Part shown: one piece after another, positions 39,102 to 46,900 of the stretch | Layout: each line of letters opens with the position of its first letter | Position numbering within the stretch: the stretch's first letter is position 1 | DNA from: Pseudomonas sp. PDM15 | GTDB lineage: Bacteria; Pseudomonadota; Gammaproteobacteria; Pseudomonadales; Pseudomonadaceae | Length of the DNA stretch: 50,332 nt | Assembly: GCF_014851565.1 (NCBI RefSeq) | Contig: NZ_JACVAA010000009.1 | Location: 1 to 50,332 of the forward strand | Reading direction: 5' to 3' | Notes under the pieces: model-generated | The model's database searches: none | What the model saw: the letters and a program-made list of their open reading frames with translations, nothing else | Told to the model about the DNA's origin: nothing | Program-made: the position numbers and the translations under genes

Positions 39102-40988
39102 TTAATCCCTTATCTCGCCTATTCGCTTGTCCATCCATACCCGCATTTCCTTTCTGACCTGCGCATCCCGATCACGCATCCTTACCGGCCGCAGGCTGTA
39201 CGGCACATCCGGCCACACGGGGTTTGTCTGGATCCTCCGACCGCGAATCTGCCTCATCAGCCAGGCGTAGGCTCGGCCGGCATCGCTGGATTCAGGAATC
39301 GAGGCATTGCGGTTACCGCGCAGCTGAGCGCAGTAAAGGTGCGCGATAGCAGGCTTGTTCTTCCAGGGCTTGAGGCGGAATTCGGCGGTAGCGAGCGATC
39401 GCCCGTCCTTACGGAATGAAACGATACGGCTCCGGCCCGAGTAGCAGGCGTCGCTGTAGCCATCCACACAATGGCGCAGCGCACGCCCCTCCAGGAACAG
39501 CTCCTCGGGGAGGGTTAACTCGACGACTTCGACACCGGTCGCCTCGTGCACCAGGCCAGCAGGCAGCATCGCAGTCCATGCGCGATCACCTTTCGCCGCA
39601 GCCTCTTCGTCGGCCTTGGCCAGTTCGCGCACGAGCTGATCACGCGCCTCGTGCCACTGCGCGCTGAGATTCAGGAAGCGCCGAAGAGGCCAGGCCGGAA
39701 TCGTGAACGTCTGGCGCCTTTCCGGATCGTAGAGCCACTGTTCGTCAGGGTCGTCATAGTCATACTGATCGTGCAGGCCGAGGTCGCGGAGGTCGTATAC
39801 CCTCGACACCAGATCTTCCCACTGCGGCGAATTCCACTCGGGGCATCCCGCAAGGAAAGCCGGCCAGCGCTCTGCGTTAACTGGGCGCAGTAGCGCGCCA
39901 GGGAGGTAGCTATAGAGGCGATACCAAACAGCCCACTCCGCCTTACTCTTGGGACGCTTGTTGCCCAAGAGCGTCGCATGCAGCACTGGCGACAGCATGC
40001 AGTCCCAACCCTGACGCCCGATAAAGTTCAGGACAGCGCCAGTTTGGTGAAGCGCGAAGGAGCCCACCGCCTTGATTGACCGCTCCGGCCATTCGTAAAA
40101 CTCTGCCAACAGCGCCTGGATCCGCTCGCCGCGGTCAACCAGTTCTCCAACACCCATCGAAAGCGGGGCCATGCCAAAGGGCGCAGTCACCGGCGCCCGG
40201 TCGTAGCATTTATCGCGATGCTCGCACCGCAGGATCAGGAAGGGCAGCAGAAGCGGATACGCGCGGACAGCCTGGATTCGCCGCTGGACATCTCCGGCGG
40301 CGATCCAGTTGTACAGCGTGAAACTCGGGCACCCGATGCTCCGCACAGTTCGAACGATCTCAGGGTCGAGCTCAGCAAGAAAGCGCTTGAGCGTCCCGGC
40401 ACCCAAACGGGTGTAGAAAGCCGCACGCGGTCGCGAATAGCGACAATCACGACTCTTCTCGTCGTTCGGCCAGTAGTCGATATCGCCCGCGGCCTCGGCG
40501 TAAGCGAGCTTGCGGAAATCCTTGCTGAAGGTCGTCATGCTGTCAAAGACGGCCGCGCAGGGAATCTTCTTCGCGAAGACAGGCTTCAGCCTCCGGAGCA
40601 GTTGACCTACTAACTGTCCGGATGGAGACACCGTGGGAGCCTTCACCCGGGTATGAATAGGACCGCCCCAGCAGCCCAGGTCACCTTCGGTTGTGAACCT
40701 GGTCCCTGCCAGCCATCGCGCCTGAACAGTCACGCCATCGTAGAAAAAGAGAACTTCTCCCAGCCGGCACGCTGTGTAGCGCTGACCGCCAATATCCCCG
40801 GAGCAAACCCAAAAACGGTGCTCACGCACCCGGCGGACATAGCGCTCGATGAATTGCTCGCGCTTCCCGGGCTTGACATTGAAATGGTCAGCCCATGTGT
40901 TCGCCACCGCGACGACTGCATCATTCCCGGACGCCGCCGGAGAACTACCTGGGGCAACCAGTTCCGACACCGCTCCATCCAGCAGCAT
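39102..40988 (-). CDS. PcfJ-domain protein
   Basis: The C-terminal part of this 628-residue protein has the PcfJ pattern: VELTLPEELFLEGRALRHCV, then DGYSDACYSGRSRIVSFRKD and GRSLATAEFRL. PcfJ was named on the enterococcal conjugative plasmid pCF10 and is widespread on plasmids and phages; its activity is unknown. The N-terminal 400 residues have aromatic-rich helical segments and no motif that I recognise. The upstream 108-residue gene ends 10 bases before it, so they form a two-gene operon. Confidence 0.8.
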   Translation of the reverse strand: MLLDGAVSELVAPGSSPAASGNDAVVAVANTWADHFNVKPGKREQFIERYVRRVREHRFWVCSGDIGGQRYTACRLGEVLFFYDGVTVQARWLAGTRFTTEGDLGCWGGPIHTRVKAPTVSPSGQLVGQLLRRLKPVFAKKIPCAAVFDSMTTFSKDFRKLAYAEAAGDIDYWPNDEKSRDCRYSRPRAAFYTRLGAGTLKRFLAELDPEIVRTVRSIGCPSFTLYNWIAAGDVQRRIQAVRAYPLLLPFLILRCEHRDKCYDRAPVTAPFGMAPLSMGVGELVDRGERIQALLAEFYEWPERSIKAVGSFALHQTGAVLNFIGRQGWDCMLSPVLHATLLGNKRPKSKAEWAVWYRLYSYLPGALLRPVNAERWPAFLAGCPEWNSPQWEDLVSRVYDLRDLGLHDQYDYDDPDEQWLYDPERRQTFTIPAWPLRRFLNLSAQWHEARDQLVRELAKADEEAAAKGDRAWTAMLPAGLVHEATGVEVVELTLPEELFLEGRALRHCVDGYSDACYSGRSRIVSFRKDGRSLATAEFRLKPWKNKPAIAHLYCAQLRGNRNASIPESSDAGRAYAWLMRQIRGRRIQTNPVWPDVPYSLRPVRMRDRDAQVRKEMRVWMDKRIGEIRD

Positions 40989-40998
40989 GCCTTACCTC

Positions 40999-41325
40999 CT
41001 ACGCCGAAGCGCGCTCTGCATAAGGGGCGAAATCCTGTAGCAGCTCGAACAGACCGAGCCGCTCGCAGGCGTTCAGCTGGTCGTCCTCGACCAGAGGTCG
41101 ATCGGGCGAAGCCAGCGACAGCCCAAACAGCCCGATCTCCATGCGCGGCAGCCCGTACTCTCGGGCCACGGCGTTGACCGCTTCGAATGGCTCAATGCCT
41201 TGATGAATGCACGCCAGCTGGGCGTCAGGGTTGGCCAGGTAGGTGCCGGCCAGTTGAGCGAGGTAGTGATGCCGCAGTAGCTCTGCAGCGACCTGGCTGA
41301 ATTGTTCAGTGGTTTGGAATTGCAT
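40999..41325 (-). CDS. Small hypothetical protein upstream of the PcfJ gene
   Basis: The 108-residue product is acidic and helical (FSQVAAELLRHHYLAQLAGT, then FEAVNAVAREYGLPRMEIGL). It starts at ATG 41325. It is the first gene of the PcfJ operon and shares the region before it with the divergent DUF4031 gene. No family is recognised. Confidence 0.65.
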   Translation of the reverse strand: MQFQTTEQFSQVAAELLRHHYLAQLAGTYLANPDAQLACIHQGIEPFEAVNAVAREYGLPRMEIGLFGLSLASPDRPLVEDDQLNACERLGLFELLQDFAPYAERASA

Positions 41326-41381
41326 GCTGTCCTTCCTAAAGGCCGCACCTTTAGCAAATCGTCTTGATATGCACGCAATGC

Positions 41382-41398
41382 TATATTACTGAGACTCA
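41382..41398 (+). promoter_or_regulatory. Promoter-like repeat, copy 1
   Basis: TATATTACTGAGACTCA is preceded by TGC, making an extended -10-like element upstream of the DUF4031 gene. The same 17-base pattern recurs at 41846-41862. An ATTGCGTG word (complement of 41370-41379) lies just upstream. Confidence 0.5.
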
Positions 41399-41457
41399 CA
41401 AATAAACACAGACCGGCAGCTTTGTGGCGCCGGCCTGTCATGCCAAGAGGTAGACCA

Positions 41458-41820
41458 ATGGCTGTCTATGTCGACGATATGCGAGCCTCACTGAAAGTCG
41501 GCAACCGCACCTACGTCATGTGCCACATGATCGCCGACGCCGAGGACGAATTGCGCGCAATGGCGGCAGCCATTGGCGTGCAGCTGAGGTATCACCAGTA
41601 CCAGGGCACCTACAAATCGCACTTCGACATCGCGCTGACCAAGCGCGCGCTTGCAGTGAAGCGCGGCGCCCTGGAAATCACCGCTCAACAGGTCGCGTCG
41701 ATGGTACGGCGCCGACAGGTGACCGGCTCGCTGGGCAGCCCTGACGACGCCATTGAGTGGCGCCTCGAATACCGCTACGCGATCAAGGTCAGCGAGAAAG
41801 AAGAAAATGCAGCGAGTTGA
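41458..41820 (+). CDS. DUF4031-domain protein
   Basis: ATG 41458 follows GAGGTAGACC. The 120-residue product matches DUF4031 throughout. It starts MAVYVDDMRASLKVGNRTYV and continues MCHMIADAEDELRAMAAAIG, then QGTYKSHFDIALTKRALAVK and RGALEIT. The family is found in many bacteria and phages and has no known activity; conserved His and Asp residues (CHMIAD, HFDI) suggest a metal site. It starts a plus-strand series of six genes. Confidence 0.8.
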   Translation: MAVYVDDMRASLKVGNRTYVMCHMIADAEDELRAMAAAIGVQLRYHQYQGTYKSHFDIALTKRALAVKRGALEITAQQVASMVRRRQVTGSLGSPDDAIEWRLEYRYAIKVSEKEENAAS

Positions 41821-41845
41821 ATATGAGCGCTGGCGCCTTTCGCGT

Positions 41846-41862
41846 TATATTATTGAGACTCA
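41846..41862 (+). promoter_or_regulatory. Promoter-like repeat, copy 2
   Basis: TATATTATTGAGACTCA differs from the copy at 41382 by one base. It lies 34 bases before the start of the secreted-protein gene, so that gene probably has its own promoter under the same control. Confidence 0.5.
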
Positions 41863-41884
41863 ACCCGAAAACATGGAGCTTCCC

Positions 41885-42505
41885 TTGAAAAAGTCCCTCT
41901 CTTCGCTTTGCGCCATCCTGTGCGCCTCGCTGGTCGTGGCTGCTGGTCCGGCCACTGCCACCGAACAACTCCCGCCGAGCATCAACCCCCACCTGAATTC
42001 GAAGTACCTGCTGCAGTACCGTGGCCTGCTGGTGGAGCTCAAGCATCACGTCGACGCAGAGCAGCTGGACATCAAGAACGGCACTCCGTTGCGCGAAGCC
42101 CCCACAGCGCTCGCCGGCGCCGACGGCTACACCATCATCGCCCAGCAAGCCCTGGACACCACTGACGGCGTTCCGGCGATGTACCAGGACATGGACACCA
42201 ACGTCCGCACCGTGCCTGAGCAGATCCCCGGCGGTCTGCGCGGCCGGCAACAAGCCGAGACGACCGGCCAGCTGTTGCGCCTCACCCCAGAGTTGAAGGC
42301 AAGCAACACGGGCGATCGCTTTGCCACTTCGGTGCTCTTCCTCCACAACCTCAAAACCGCCGCAGGCAAGGTCGGCACCGTCCAGGTGTCCAGCAGCAAG
42401 GAACTGGCCGCCGGCGACTACACCGTTCGCGCCTGGGAGCATGAAGGCCAGCAGTTTGCACTGATCCTCCAACTCTCGGCCGTCGAACGCATCAAGCACG
42501 ACTGA
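41885..42505 (+). CDS. Secreted hypothetical protein
   Basis: TTG 41885 is the preferred start, as GGAG is six bases upstream and the product then begins with a standard signal peptide (MKKSLSSLCAILCASLVVAA, cut near ATATE). An ATG at 41873 is the alternative. The mature protein of about 180 residues is soluble, without cysteines, and contains NPHLNSKYLLQYRGLLVELK and RGRQQAETTGQLLRLTPELK. It should be periplasmic. No family is recognised. Confidence 0.65.
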   Translation: MKKSLSSLCAILCASLVVAAGPATATEQLPPSINPHLNSKYLLQYRGLLVELKHHVDAEQLDIKNGTPLREAPTALAGADGYTIIAQQALDTTDGVPAMYQDMDTNVRTVPEQIPGGLRGRQQAETTGQLLRLTPELKASNTGDRFATSVLFLHNLKTAAGKVGTVQVSSSKELAAGDYTVRAWEHEGQQFALILQLSAVERIKHD

Positions 42506-42520
42506 CACCAGGAGCACGCC

Positions 42521-42859
42521 ATGAGCGACCGACTACCCGATGATCTGCCAGGCGGCTGGGAACACGTCGCCGAGTTCGAGCCGCACCCGCTGGCCGTCGG
42601 CCAGGTCTGGCGCAAGATGGGCCCCATTGACGCGCTGCGCATCGAGCGCGTCATGCTCCCGGGCAATCCCCAGTACGACGGCGGCGCGCCGGGCATCTCC
42701 GTGCGCCGCACCGTTTACTCGCACCGCGTGAAGTGGAGCAAGGACACCGGGTTCTGGGGCGGCTCCCAAGAGATGCTCCACCGGCGTCTCCAAGAGGGTG
42801 GGTACACCCTCGCCCCCCAATCAACAAACCCAAACACCGAAGAGCAGGCACAAGCATGA
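42521..42859 (+). CDS. Small hypothetical protein
   Basis: The 112-residue product begins 15 bases after the secreted-protein gene. It contains LAVGQVWRKMGPIDALRIER, a beta-rich pattern like the 'G.vW' barrel protein at 14204, then WSKDTGFWGGSQEMLHRRLQ. Its stop overlaps the next start (ATGA). Function is unknown. Confidence 0.6.
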   Translation: MSDRLPDDLPGGWEHVAEFEPHPLAVGQVWRKMGPIDALRIERVMLPGNPQYDGGAPGISVRRTVYSHRVKWSKDTGFWGGSQEMLHRRLQEGGYTLAPQSTNPNTEEQAQA

Positions 42860-43542
42860 CCAAGGCAGCGATCCAGAAGCTCATGATCAACATCGGGATG
42901 GCCGCCGCCGCCGCCCTGCTGTTCACTCTCCTCTTCGGCACACTGAACAACGGCTACGGTGCCGTGCACGCTCTGCTGATGTCGGCCGTATTCGGTGTGG
43001 CCATCAGCTACATGCGCGGCCGTATCGATGCCGGCTACGAAAAGCGCATCAACGCAGACGCTACCCAGACCTGGGAAGTGCAACTCAACGGCGTGCCGGT
43101 CGGCCATATGCGAGACCAGGAGCTTGCATCCATCCAGCAACGCGCCTTTCAGGATCCGACTGTTGCGATCACTCAAGGAAAGAACCTACTGAAGGTCTCG
43201 CTCAACCTTCTCGCCGTGTTCCTCGTGGCGGTCCCCCTCACCTCCTTCTGGTTGATCGTCTCGACCATCTCCCAGGACTCTGCAGCGCTGCTCGCCGCGT
43301 TCAACGCGGCGGCGCCCAGCGAGGTTGCGGCGGCCACCATTCACAACCTGCAGATGTCCGGCCTGATTGTCTTCGCTGTCGTCTCGGTGCTGCCGCTCAT
43401 CGGCATCCGCTTCGGCTATCAGGACGAATATCGCAACGCAGTCACCGAGCTGATCCGCACGAATTGCAAAACGGCCACGGTAGGTACTATTGAGCTGTTC
43501 CATTGCATACCGTCGGCGGATGCCGCCGCAGCGCCTCGCTGA
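42856..43542 (+). CDS. Hypothetical inner-membrane protein
   Basis: The ATG overlaps the previous stop, giving 228 residues. Two membrane helices lie at about 10-28 and 32-52 and two more at about 113-135 and 168-190. A soluble part lies between them (YEKRINADATQTWEVQLNGV, then PVGHMRDQELASIQQRAF). No transporter or enzyme motif is visible. Neighbouring genes encode a secreted protein and a lipoprotein, so an envelope complex is possible. Confidence 0.65.
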   Translation: MTKAAIQKLMINIGMAAAAALLFTLLFGTLNNGYGAVHALLMSAVFGVAISYMRGRIDAGYEKRINADATQTWEVQLNGVPVGHMRDQELASIQQRAFQDPTVAITQGKNLLKVSLNLLAVFLVAVPLTSFWLIVSTISQDSAALLAAFNAAAPSEVAAATIHNLQMSGLIVFAVVSVLPLIGIRFGYQDEYRNAVTELIRTNCKTATVGTIELFHCIPSADAAAAPR

Positions 43543-43563
43543 AACGCCAAGGAACTTACACCG

Positions 43564-43824
43564 ATGATTCGACAACCTCACCCAGAGCGCAGCGTTGCGA
43601 AACCTTTGCCGCTGGCCAGCACCGCCCAGGCTGATCGCCCCTATCTACTGAGTTTCCTCACGGAAGATCACGTCGAGCGCGAGGTAGAAATCGCAGCCGC
43701 GGACAACGACGCCGCGATCGCTCAGGCTTGCCAGCACATCGCCGGCGGCGAGGGCCTGCTCACAGGAATCTCGCTCACCGACCACGAAGGCACCGAGATC
43801 GAACCGCAATACGGCTGGCTCTGA
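43564..43824 (+). CDS. Small hypothetical protein
   Basis: The 86-residue product follows the membrane-protein gene by 21 bases. It contains LLSFLTEDHVEREVEIAAAD and ends TEIEPQYGWL, an alpha/beta pattern without a recognised family. It is probably part of the 41.4-44.8 kb operon. Confidence 0.55.
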   Translation: MIRQPHPERSVAKPLPLASTAQADRPYLLSFLTEDHVEREVEIAAADNDAAIAQACQHIAGGEGLLTGISLTDHEGTEIEPQYGWL

Positions 43825-43862
43825 CCAATAACACCCCTCTTGACCAACAACAGGACTCCCAG

Positions 43863-44795
43863 ATGATCCACCACCACCCGCGCCGCGCGATCGGCGCCCT
43901 GCTCTGTACTGCCCTGCTCCTCTCTGCATGCGGCGACGACAAGTCACCAGCACCGCAGGCCAAGGCTCAAGCGGCAGCGCCGGCGGCAACCAAGGTTGCC
44001 GAGCCGGCCGTCGCGGAGAACCCGCGCGAAGTGAATGCCGATTCGAAGTTCCGCCTGGGCGCCCCCGGGCCGGCGCCGAGCTTCGACCAGTACCTGGAGA
44101 TCACCACCGGCAACCAGCTGGCCTTCATGTACAACAAGCAGGCCGAGCAGATGGACAGCATTGAGTTCATCGCCAAGTCGATCAACATCGAGCAGGCCGA
44201 ACCCGACCTCCAGCCGCTGCTCAAGCAGCTGGAAGAGGCCGAGAACGCTGGTAACCCGTTCAACAAGAACGATGCACTGAATGGCATCAAGCCCTTCATC
44301 GAGCAGCAGATCCTCGCCGCGCCCGAGAACCGCTACGTGAAGATGTTTTTCACCGCGCAGGAAATGGAATTCCAGCCCTACGACTTCGAGCGCAAAGGCT
44401 TCGAGATCCAGAACCGCCTGTTCCGGCCGGAGCTGGAGAACGCCAAGCGCAAGGCGACCGTTGGCTGGGACGCCTACAGCAAAATGCCGCCGGAGAAGGC
44501 CTACATAACCTTCTCGGACAACCGGATCTACAGCCTCGGCTTTGAAAACGGGCCGACGGCCAACTTCCTGAAGGTCGAAGACGAAGCTACCGCCCGCCGC
44601 CTGCAAGACGCGTTCCTGGCCAACGACCATGGCATATGGCTCTACGGCCTGATCACCGCGACCCAGGACAACACCAACCCCGACAATCCGAATACTCCGC
44701 GCCGGGCGCTGCTGGTCGACCTGCAGGCCCTGGACGTGGTGGAAGGCGCCGAGCCGGCGCCGGCCAGCACCGCACTTTTCAGCGGCGAACTCTGA
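43863..44795 (+). CDS. Hypothetical lipoprotein
   Basis: ATG 43863 follows AGGA. The 310-residue product has a lipoprotein signal (GALLCTALLLSAC, with the lipobox LSAC). An alanine-rich linker follows and then a soluble domain (FDQYLEITTGNQLAFMYNKQ, MFFTAQEMEFQPYDFERKGF, KAYITFSDNRIYSLGFE). No family is recognised. A strong terminator follows, so it is the last gene of the series. Confidence 0.7.
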   Translation: MIHHHPRRAIGALLCTALLLSACGDDKSPAPQAKAQAAAPAATKVAEPAVAENPREVNADSKFRLGAPGPAPSFDQYLEITTGNQLAFMYNKQAEQMDSIEFIAKSINIEQAEPDLQPLLKQLEEAENAGNPFNKNDALNGIKPFIEQQILAAPENRYVKMFFTAQEMEFQPYDFERKGFEIQNRLFRPELENAKRKATVGWDAYSKMPPEKAYITFSDNRIYSLGFENGPTANFLKVEDEATARRLQDAFLANDHGIWLYGLITATQDNTNPDNPNTPRRALLVDLQALDVVEGAEPAPASTALFSGEL

Positions 44796-44818
44796 CCACA
44801 GCCCTCCAGTGCAGGAAA

Positions 44819-44842
44819 ACGCCGGCGTAAGCCGGCTTTTTT
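44819..44842 (+). terminator. Rho-independent terminator
   Basis: GCCGGC (44821-44826) and GCCGGC (44831-44836) form a short stem with the loop GTAA, followed by TTTTTT. It ends the transcription unit of the lipoprotein gene. Confidence 0.85.
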
Positions 44843-44863
44843 CTGGGTGGCTGTCCAAGTCCA

Positions 44864-44964
44864 CGGCGCCGGCGGCCGGCGCCGAGAGCTTCAGTGGAGC
44901 TTCCCGACGAACGGCCAGGGCCGCGCCGCAGTAGACGGCGCCGCGCGGCGCCGGAACTGGCGCC
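44864..44964. repeat. GGCGCC-rich palindrome cluster
   Basis: Five GGCGCC sites occur in 100 bases (44865, 44878, 44937, 44947 and 44959). Two of them form a palindrome with 10-bp arms and a one-base centre at 44864-44884. Two others form a perfect 18-bp palindrome at 44936-44953. It lies in a gap of about 250 bases between the terminator and the next gene. The function is unknown. Confidence 0.55.
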
Positions 44965-45045
44965 GGCTACAAGATCTTTCGTCGCCATTGAACCGGCCGC
45001 CCAGGCCGCTATATTCGACGCATCACCGCATCCGAAAGGTCTATC

Positions 45046-45228
45046 ATGTCCAAGCGCGCCGCATTCAAGCTGTTCAGCTGGCTCGGGCTGGCTTTCACAG
45101 CCGTTACCGTGATCACGCCCTATGTGCCCTCCGCAGCAGTGCACGAGGCCGCATTCTTCGCTCTGATTGGCCTCTATGTGCCCATTGCTGCTCTCGTGTG
45201 GCGCTATGCGCCGCCACAGGCCCACTGA
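45046..45228 (+). CDS. Small two-helix membrane protein
   Basis: The 60-residue product starts at ATG 45046 after AAGG, with TATATT at 45010-45015 as probable -10. Two membrane helices are visible (AAFKLFSWLGLAFTAVTVIT and AAFFALIGLYVPIAALVW) with a short loop. No family is recognised. Its size fits a toxin-like or accessory membrane peptide, but nothing supports a specific role. Confidence 0.6.
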   Translation: MSKRAAFKLFSWLGLAFTAVTVITPYVPSAAVHEAAFFALIGLYVPIAALVWRYAPPQAH

Positions 45229-45277
45229 CGCAGTTCACGCCACATCACGCCAGATAACCGTACTTCACCTTGCGTCA

Positions 45278-45293
45278 TGCTCAAATTTGAGCA
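45278..45293. promoter_or_regulatory. 16-bp perfect palindrome in a promoter spacer
   Basis: TGCTCAAATTTGAGCA is a perfect palindrome. It lies almost entirely in the 17-base spacer between TTGCGT (45270-45275) and AATACT (45293-45298), a plausible promoter for the RNA/abi unit. A repressor at this site would block transcription. Confidence 0.5.
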
Positions 45294-45304
45294 ATACTCG
45301 GTCT

Positions 45305-45369
45305 CAAGAATAACCCCCACGCCTCGGGCGGGACTCGTCCCGTACTGCGCACCAGGGGGTTAGTTTTTT
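45305..45369 (+). ncRNA. Candidate structured RNA upstream of the Abi_2 gene
   Basis: An outer eight-base stem (TAACCCCC 45311-45318 with GGGGGTTA 45355-45362) encloses a smaller hairpin (CGGGA-CTCG-TCCCG). Six T bases follow (45364-45369). The whole fits a small RNA ending in an intrinsic terminator, or a terminator-attenuator before the abi gene. AbiF-type HEPN genes are known to be accompanied by structured non-coding RNAs; identity with those is inferred from position only. Confidence 0.45.
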
Positions 45370-45393
45370 CTACTGCCAGCAGGAAGCTTCGGC

Positions 45394-46311
45394 ATGCCCC
45401 ATGCCCCCACGCTTTACTCCAAGCCTGCGAAAACCCCTCACGCCCTGCTGCGTCACCTCCGAACGAAAGGCCTCAACACCCGCGGCCAACGCGACAAGGC
45501 CATCAAGGCCCTGGAATTCATCGGCTATTTCCGCCTGCTGATCTACATGCGCCCTCTTCAGGACGCTGCCAAGCAGTTTCACCCAGGCGTGCGATTCGAC
45601 GACATCCTGGCCCTCTACGACTTCGACCGCCGCCTGCGACTCGTCTGCCTCGACGCGATCGACCGTATTGAGGTCGCCTTCCGCGCGGCGATCGCCAACA
45701 CCCTGGCCAACGACCGCAGCTGCGGCCCGCACTTCTACCTCGACGCGATCCACTTCCAGGGGCTCGATGAGCACCGCGACTTTCTGAAGAACGTCCTCGG
45801 ACTGAGGATCAAAAACGCGCCAATCCGGCACTACTACGACACCTACAACAGCCCGCCCTTTCCACCAATCTGGGCGGTGCTGGAGGCCATGAGCATCGGC
45901 CAGTTGTCCCGGCTACTGGCCGGCCTGCACCTGGATCATCGCAAGAGCATCGCCGCCTGCTTTGGCTACGACGAATCGGTCGTCTGCTCCTGGCTGAAGA
46001 GCCTGACGCTGCTGCGCAACCTGAGCGCCCACCACGGCCGGCTGTGGAACACCTCAATTACCTCGGACACGCCGGTCTTCGCGAAGGCGATCAAGCAGGA
46101 GTTTCCGGCTCACGCCGACCGGGGGCGCGTGTTTGCCCGGGCAGTAGCCGTGCAGGCCCTGCTGCGGGTCGTTGACCCGACGGCGGACTGGAAGGACAAG
46201 TTCAAGGGGCTAATGGCCACGTTGCCGACGGCAACACTGGCGAAGGCCGGGATGACCCCAGCCATTCTCGGGCTGGTCCCAGGCTGGGAGACCAGGCCCT
46301 TCTGGAACTAG
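45394..46311 (+). CDS. Abi_2 family (AbiD/AbiF-type) HEPN protein
   Basis: The 305-residue protein matches Abi_2. It has LYSKPAKTPHALLRHLRTKG, then GYFRLLIYMRPLQD, LYDFDRRLRLVCLDAIDRIE and VAFRAAIAN. The HEPN RNase motif R-N-x3-H is at residues 208-213 in LLRNLSAHHGRLWN. Proteins of this family abort phage infection, and HEPN members cut RNA. AGGAAG precedes the ATG. The T-tract hairpin 25 bases upstream suggests control by RNA, as in toxin-antitoxin-like AbiF units. Confidence 0.88.
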   Translation: MPHAPTLYSKPAKTPHALLRHLRTKGLNTRGQRDKAIKALEFIGYFRLLIYMRPLQDAAKQFHPGVRFDDILALYDFDRRLRLVCLDAIDRIEVAFRAAIANTLANDRSCGPHFYLDAIHFQGLDEHRDFLKNVLGLRIKNAPIRHYYDTYNSPPFPPIWAVLEAMSIGQLSRLLAGLHLDHRKSIAACFGYDESVVCSWLKSLTLLRNLSAHHGRLWNTSITSDTPVFAKAIKQEFPAHADRGRVFARAVAVQALLRVVDPTADWKDKFKGLMATLPTATLAKAGMTPAILGLVPGWETRPFWN

Positions 46312-46332
46312 CCGCGCAACCAGGCGCGGCTA
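46309..46332. terminator. Hairpin after the Abi_2 gene
   Basis: TAGCCGCGC (46309-46317) pairs with GCGCGGCTA (46324-46332). It overlaps the abi stop codon and faces the convergent minus-strand cluster. There is no T-tract. Confidence 0.5.
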
Positions 46333-46339
46333 CCGGGGC

Positions 46340-46505
46340 TCACGCCACCTGCAGGTAATGCCAGGCCTTGTGGTACTTCTGAACGCGCCGCAGATCCTGT
46401 TCACTCAGCTCGACCAGGCGCAGCACGTTGAGGTTGTCCTCGATGTCGGCAAGCTTCACCTTCCGGGCGAACTCGTTCGTCCAGGGCGATCTCGATCAAC
46501 GCCAT
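46340..46505 (-). pseudogene. Remnant of an HD-domain/SpoT-like hydrolase, frameshifted
   Basis: A start codon lies one base after the upstream stop (ATG 46505) and reads MALIEIALDE, but this frame soon ends. In another frame the same DNA encodes WTNEFARKVKLADIEDNLNV and then LRLVELSEQDLRRVQKYHKA to AWHYLQVA and a stop at 46340. The VKLADIEDNL part is the C-terminal signature of small HD-domain, (p)ppGpp-hydrolase-like proteins. The N-terminal HD motif is missing, so this is a broken tail. Confidence 0.45.
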
Positions 46506-46506
46506 G

Positions 46507-46839
46507 TCAGCCCCCTTCCCTTTGGCTGACCAGCTGGTCGACGTTGAGTTGGCTCCGAAAAGCCTCTTTCTGGGCCACGACAGGATCCAGCGACTCGCCA
46601 GCAGCTTCGCATTGTGCGATCGCCTGCTGGTGAGCTGTATCGATCTTGACCTTGAGTTCTGCGTGCTCAACCTCATCGACCATGCCAAGCAGGTAGAGCG
46701 TGCGGAGAATCCCGCGGCACTCACCGAAGTAGCGCCCGCGGAACTCGGTCGAATTCTGCCGAGCCAGATCCTTGATGGTGGAATACAACTCCCAGAGCAT
46801 GTCTTCTTTCGTGAAGGGCTTCGTCGTGGCTTCAGTCAT
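46507..46839 (-). CDS. Hypothetical protein
   Basis: ATG 46839 behind AGGTG gives 110 residues. The product is helical and acidic (KEDMLWELYSTIKDLARQNS, then HAELKVKIDTAHQQAIAQCE) with no recognised domain. It belongs to the minus-strand cluster that ends with the HD-domain remnant. Confidence 0.6.
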   Translation of the reverse strand: MTEATTKPFTKEDMLWELYSTIKDLARQNSTEFRGRYFGECRGILRTLYLLGMVDEVEHAELKVKIDTAHQQAIAQCEAAGESLDPVVAQKEAFRSQLNVDQLVSQREGG

Positions 46840-46900
46840 GCTGGACACCTATCTCATGAGCTTGATGTTGCATCCTGTTGCACTACAGCGTGCAACACCC

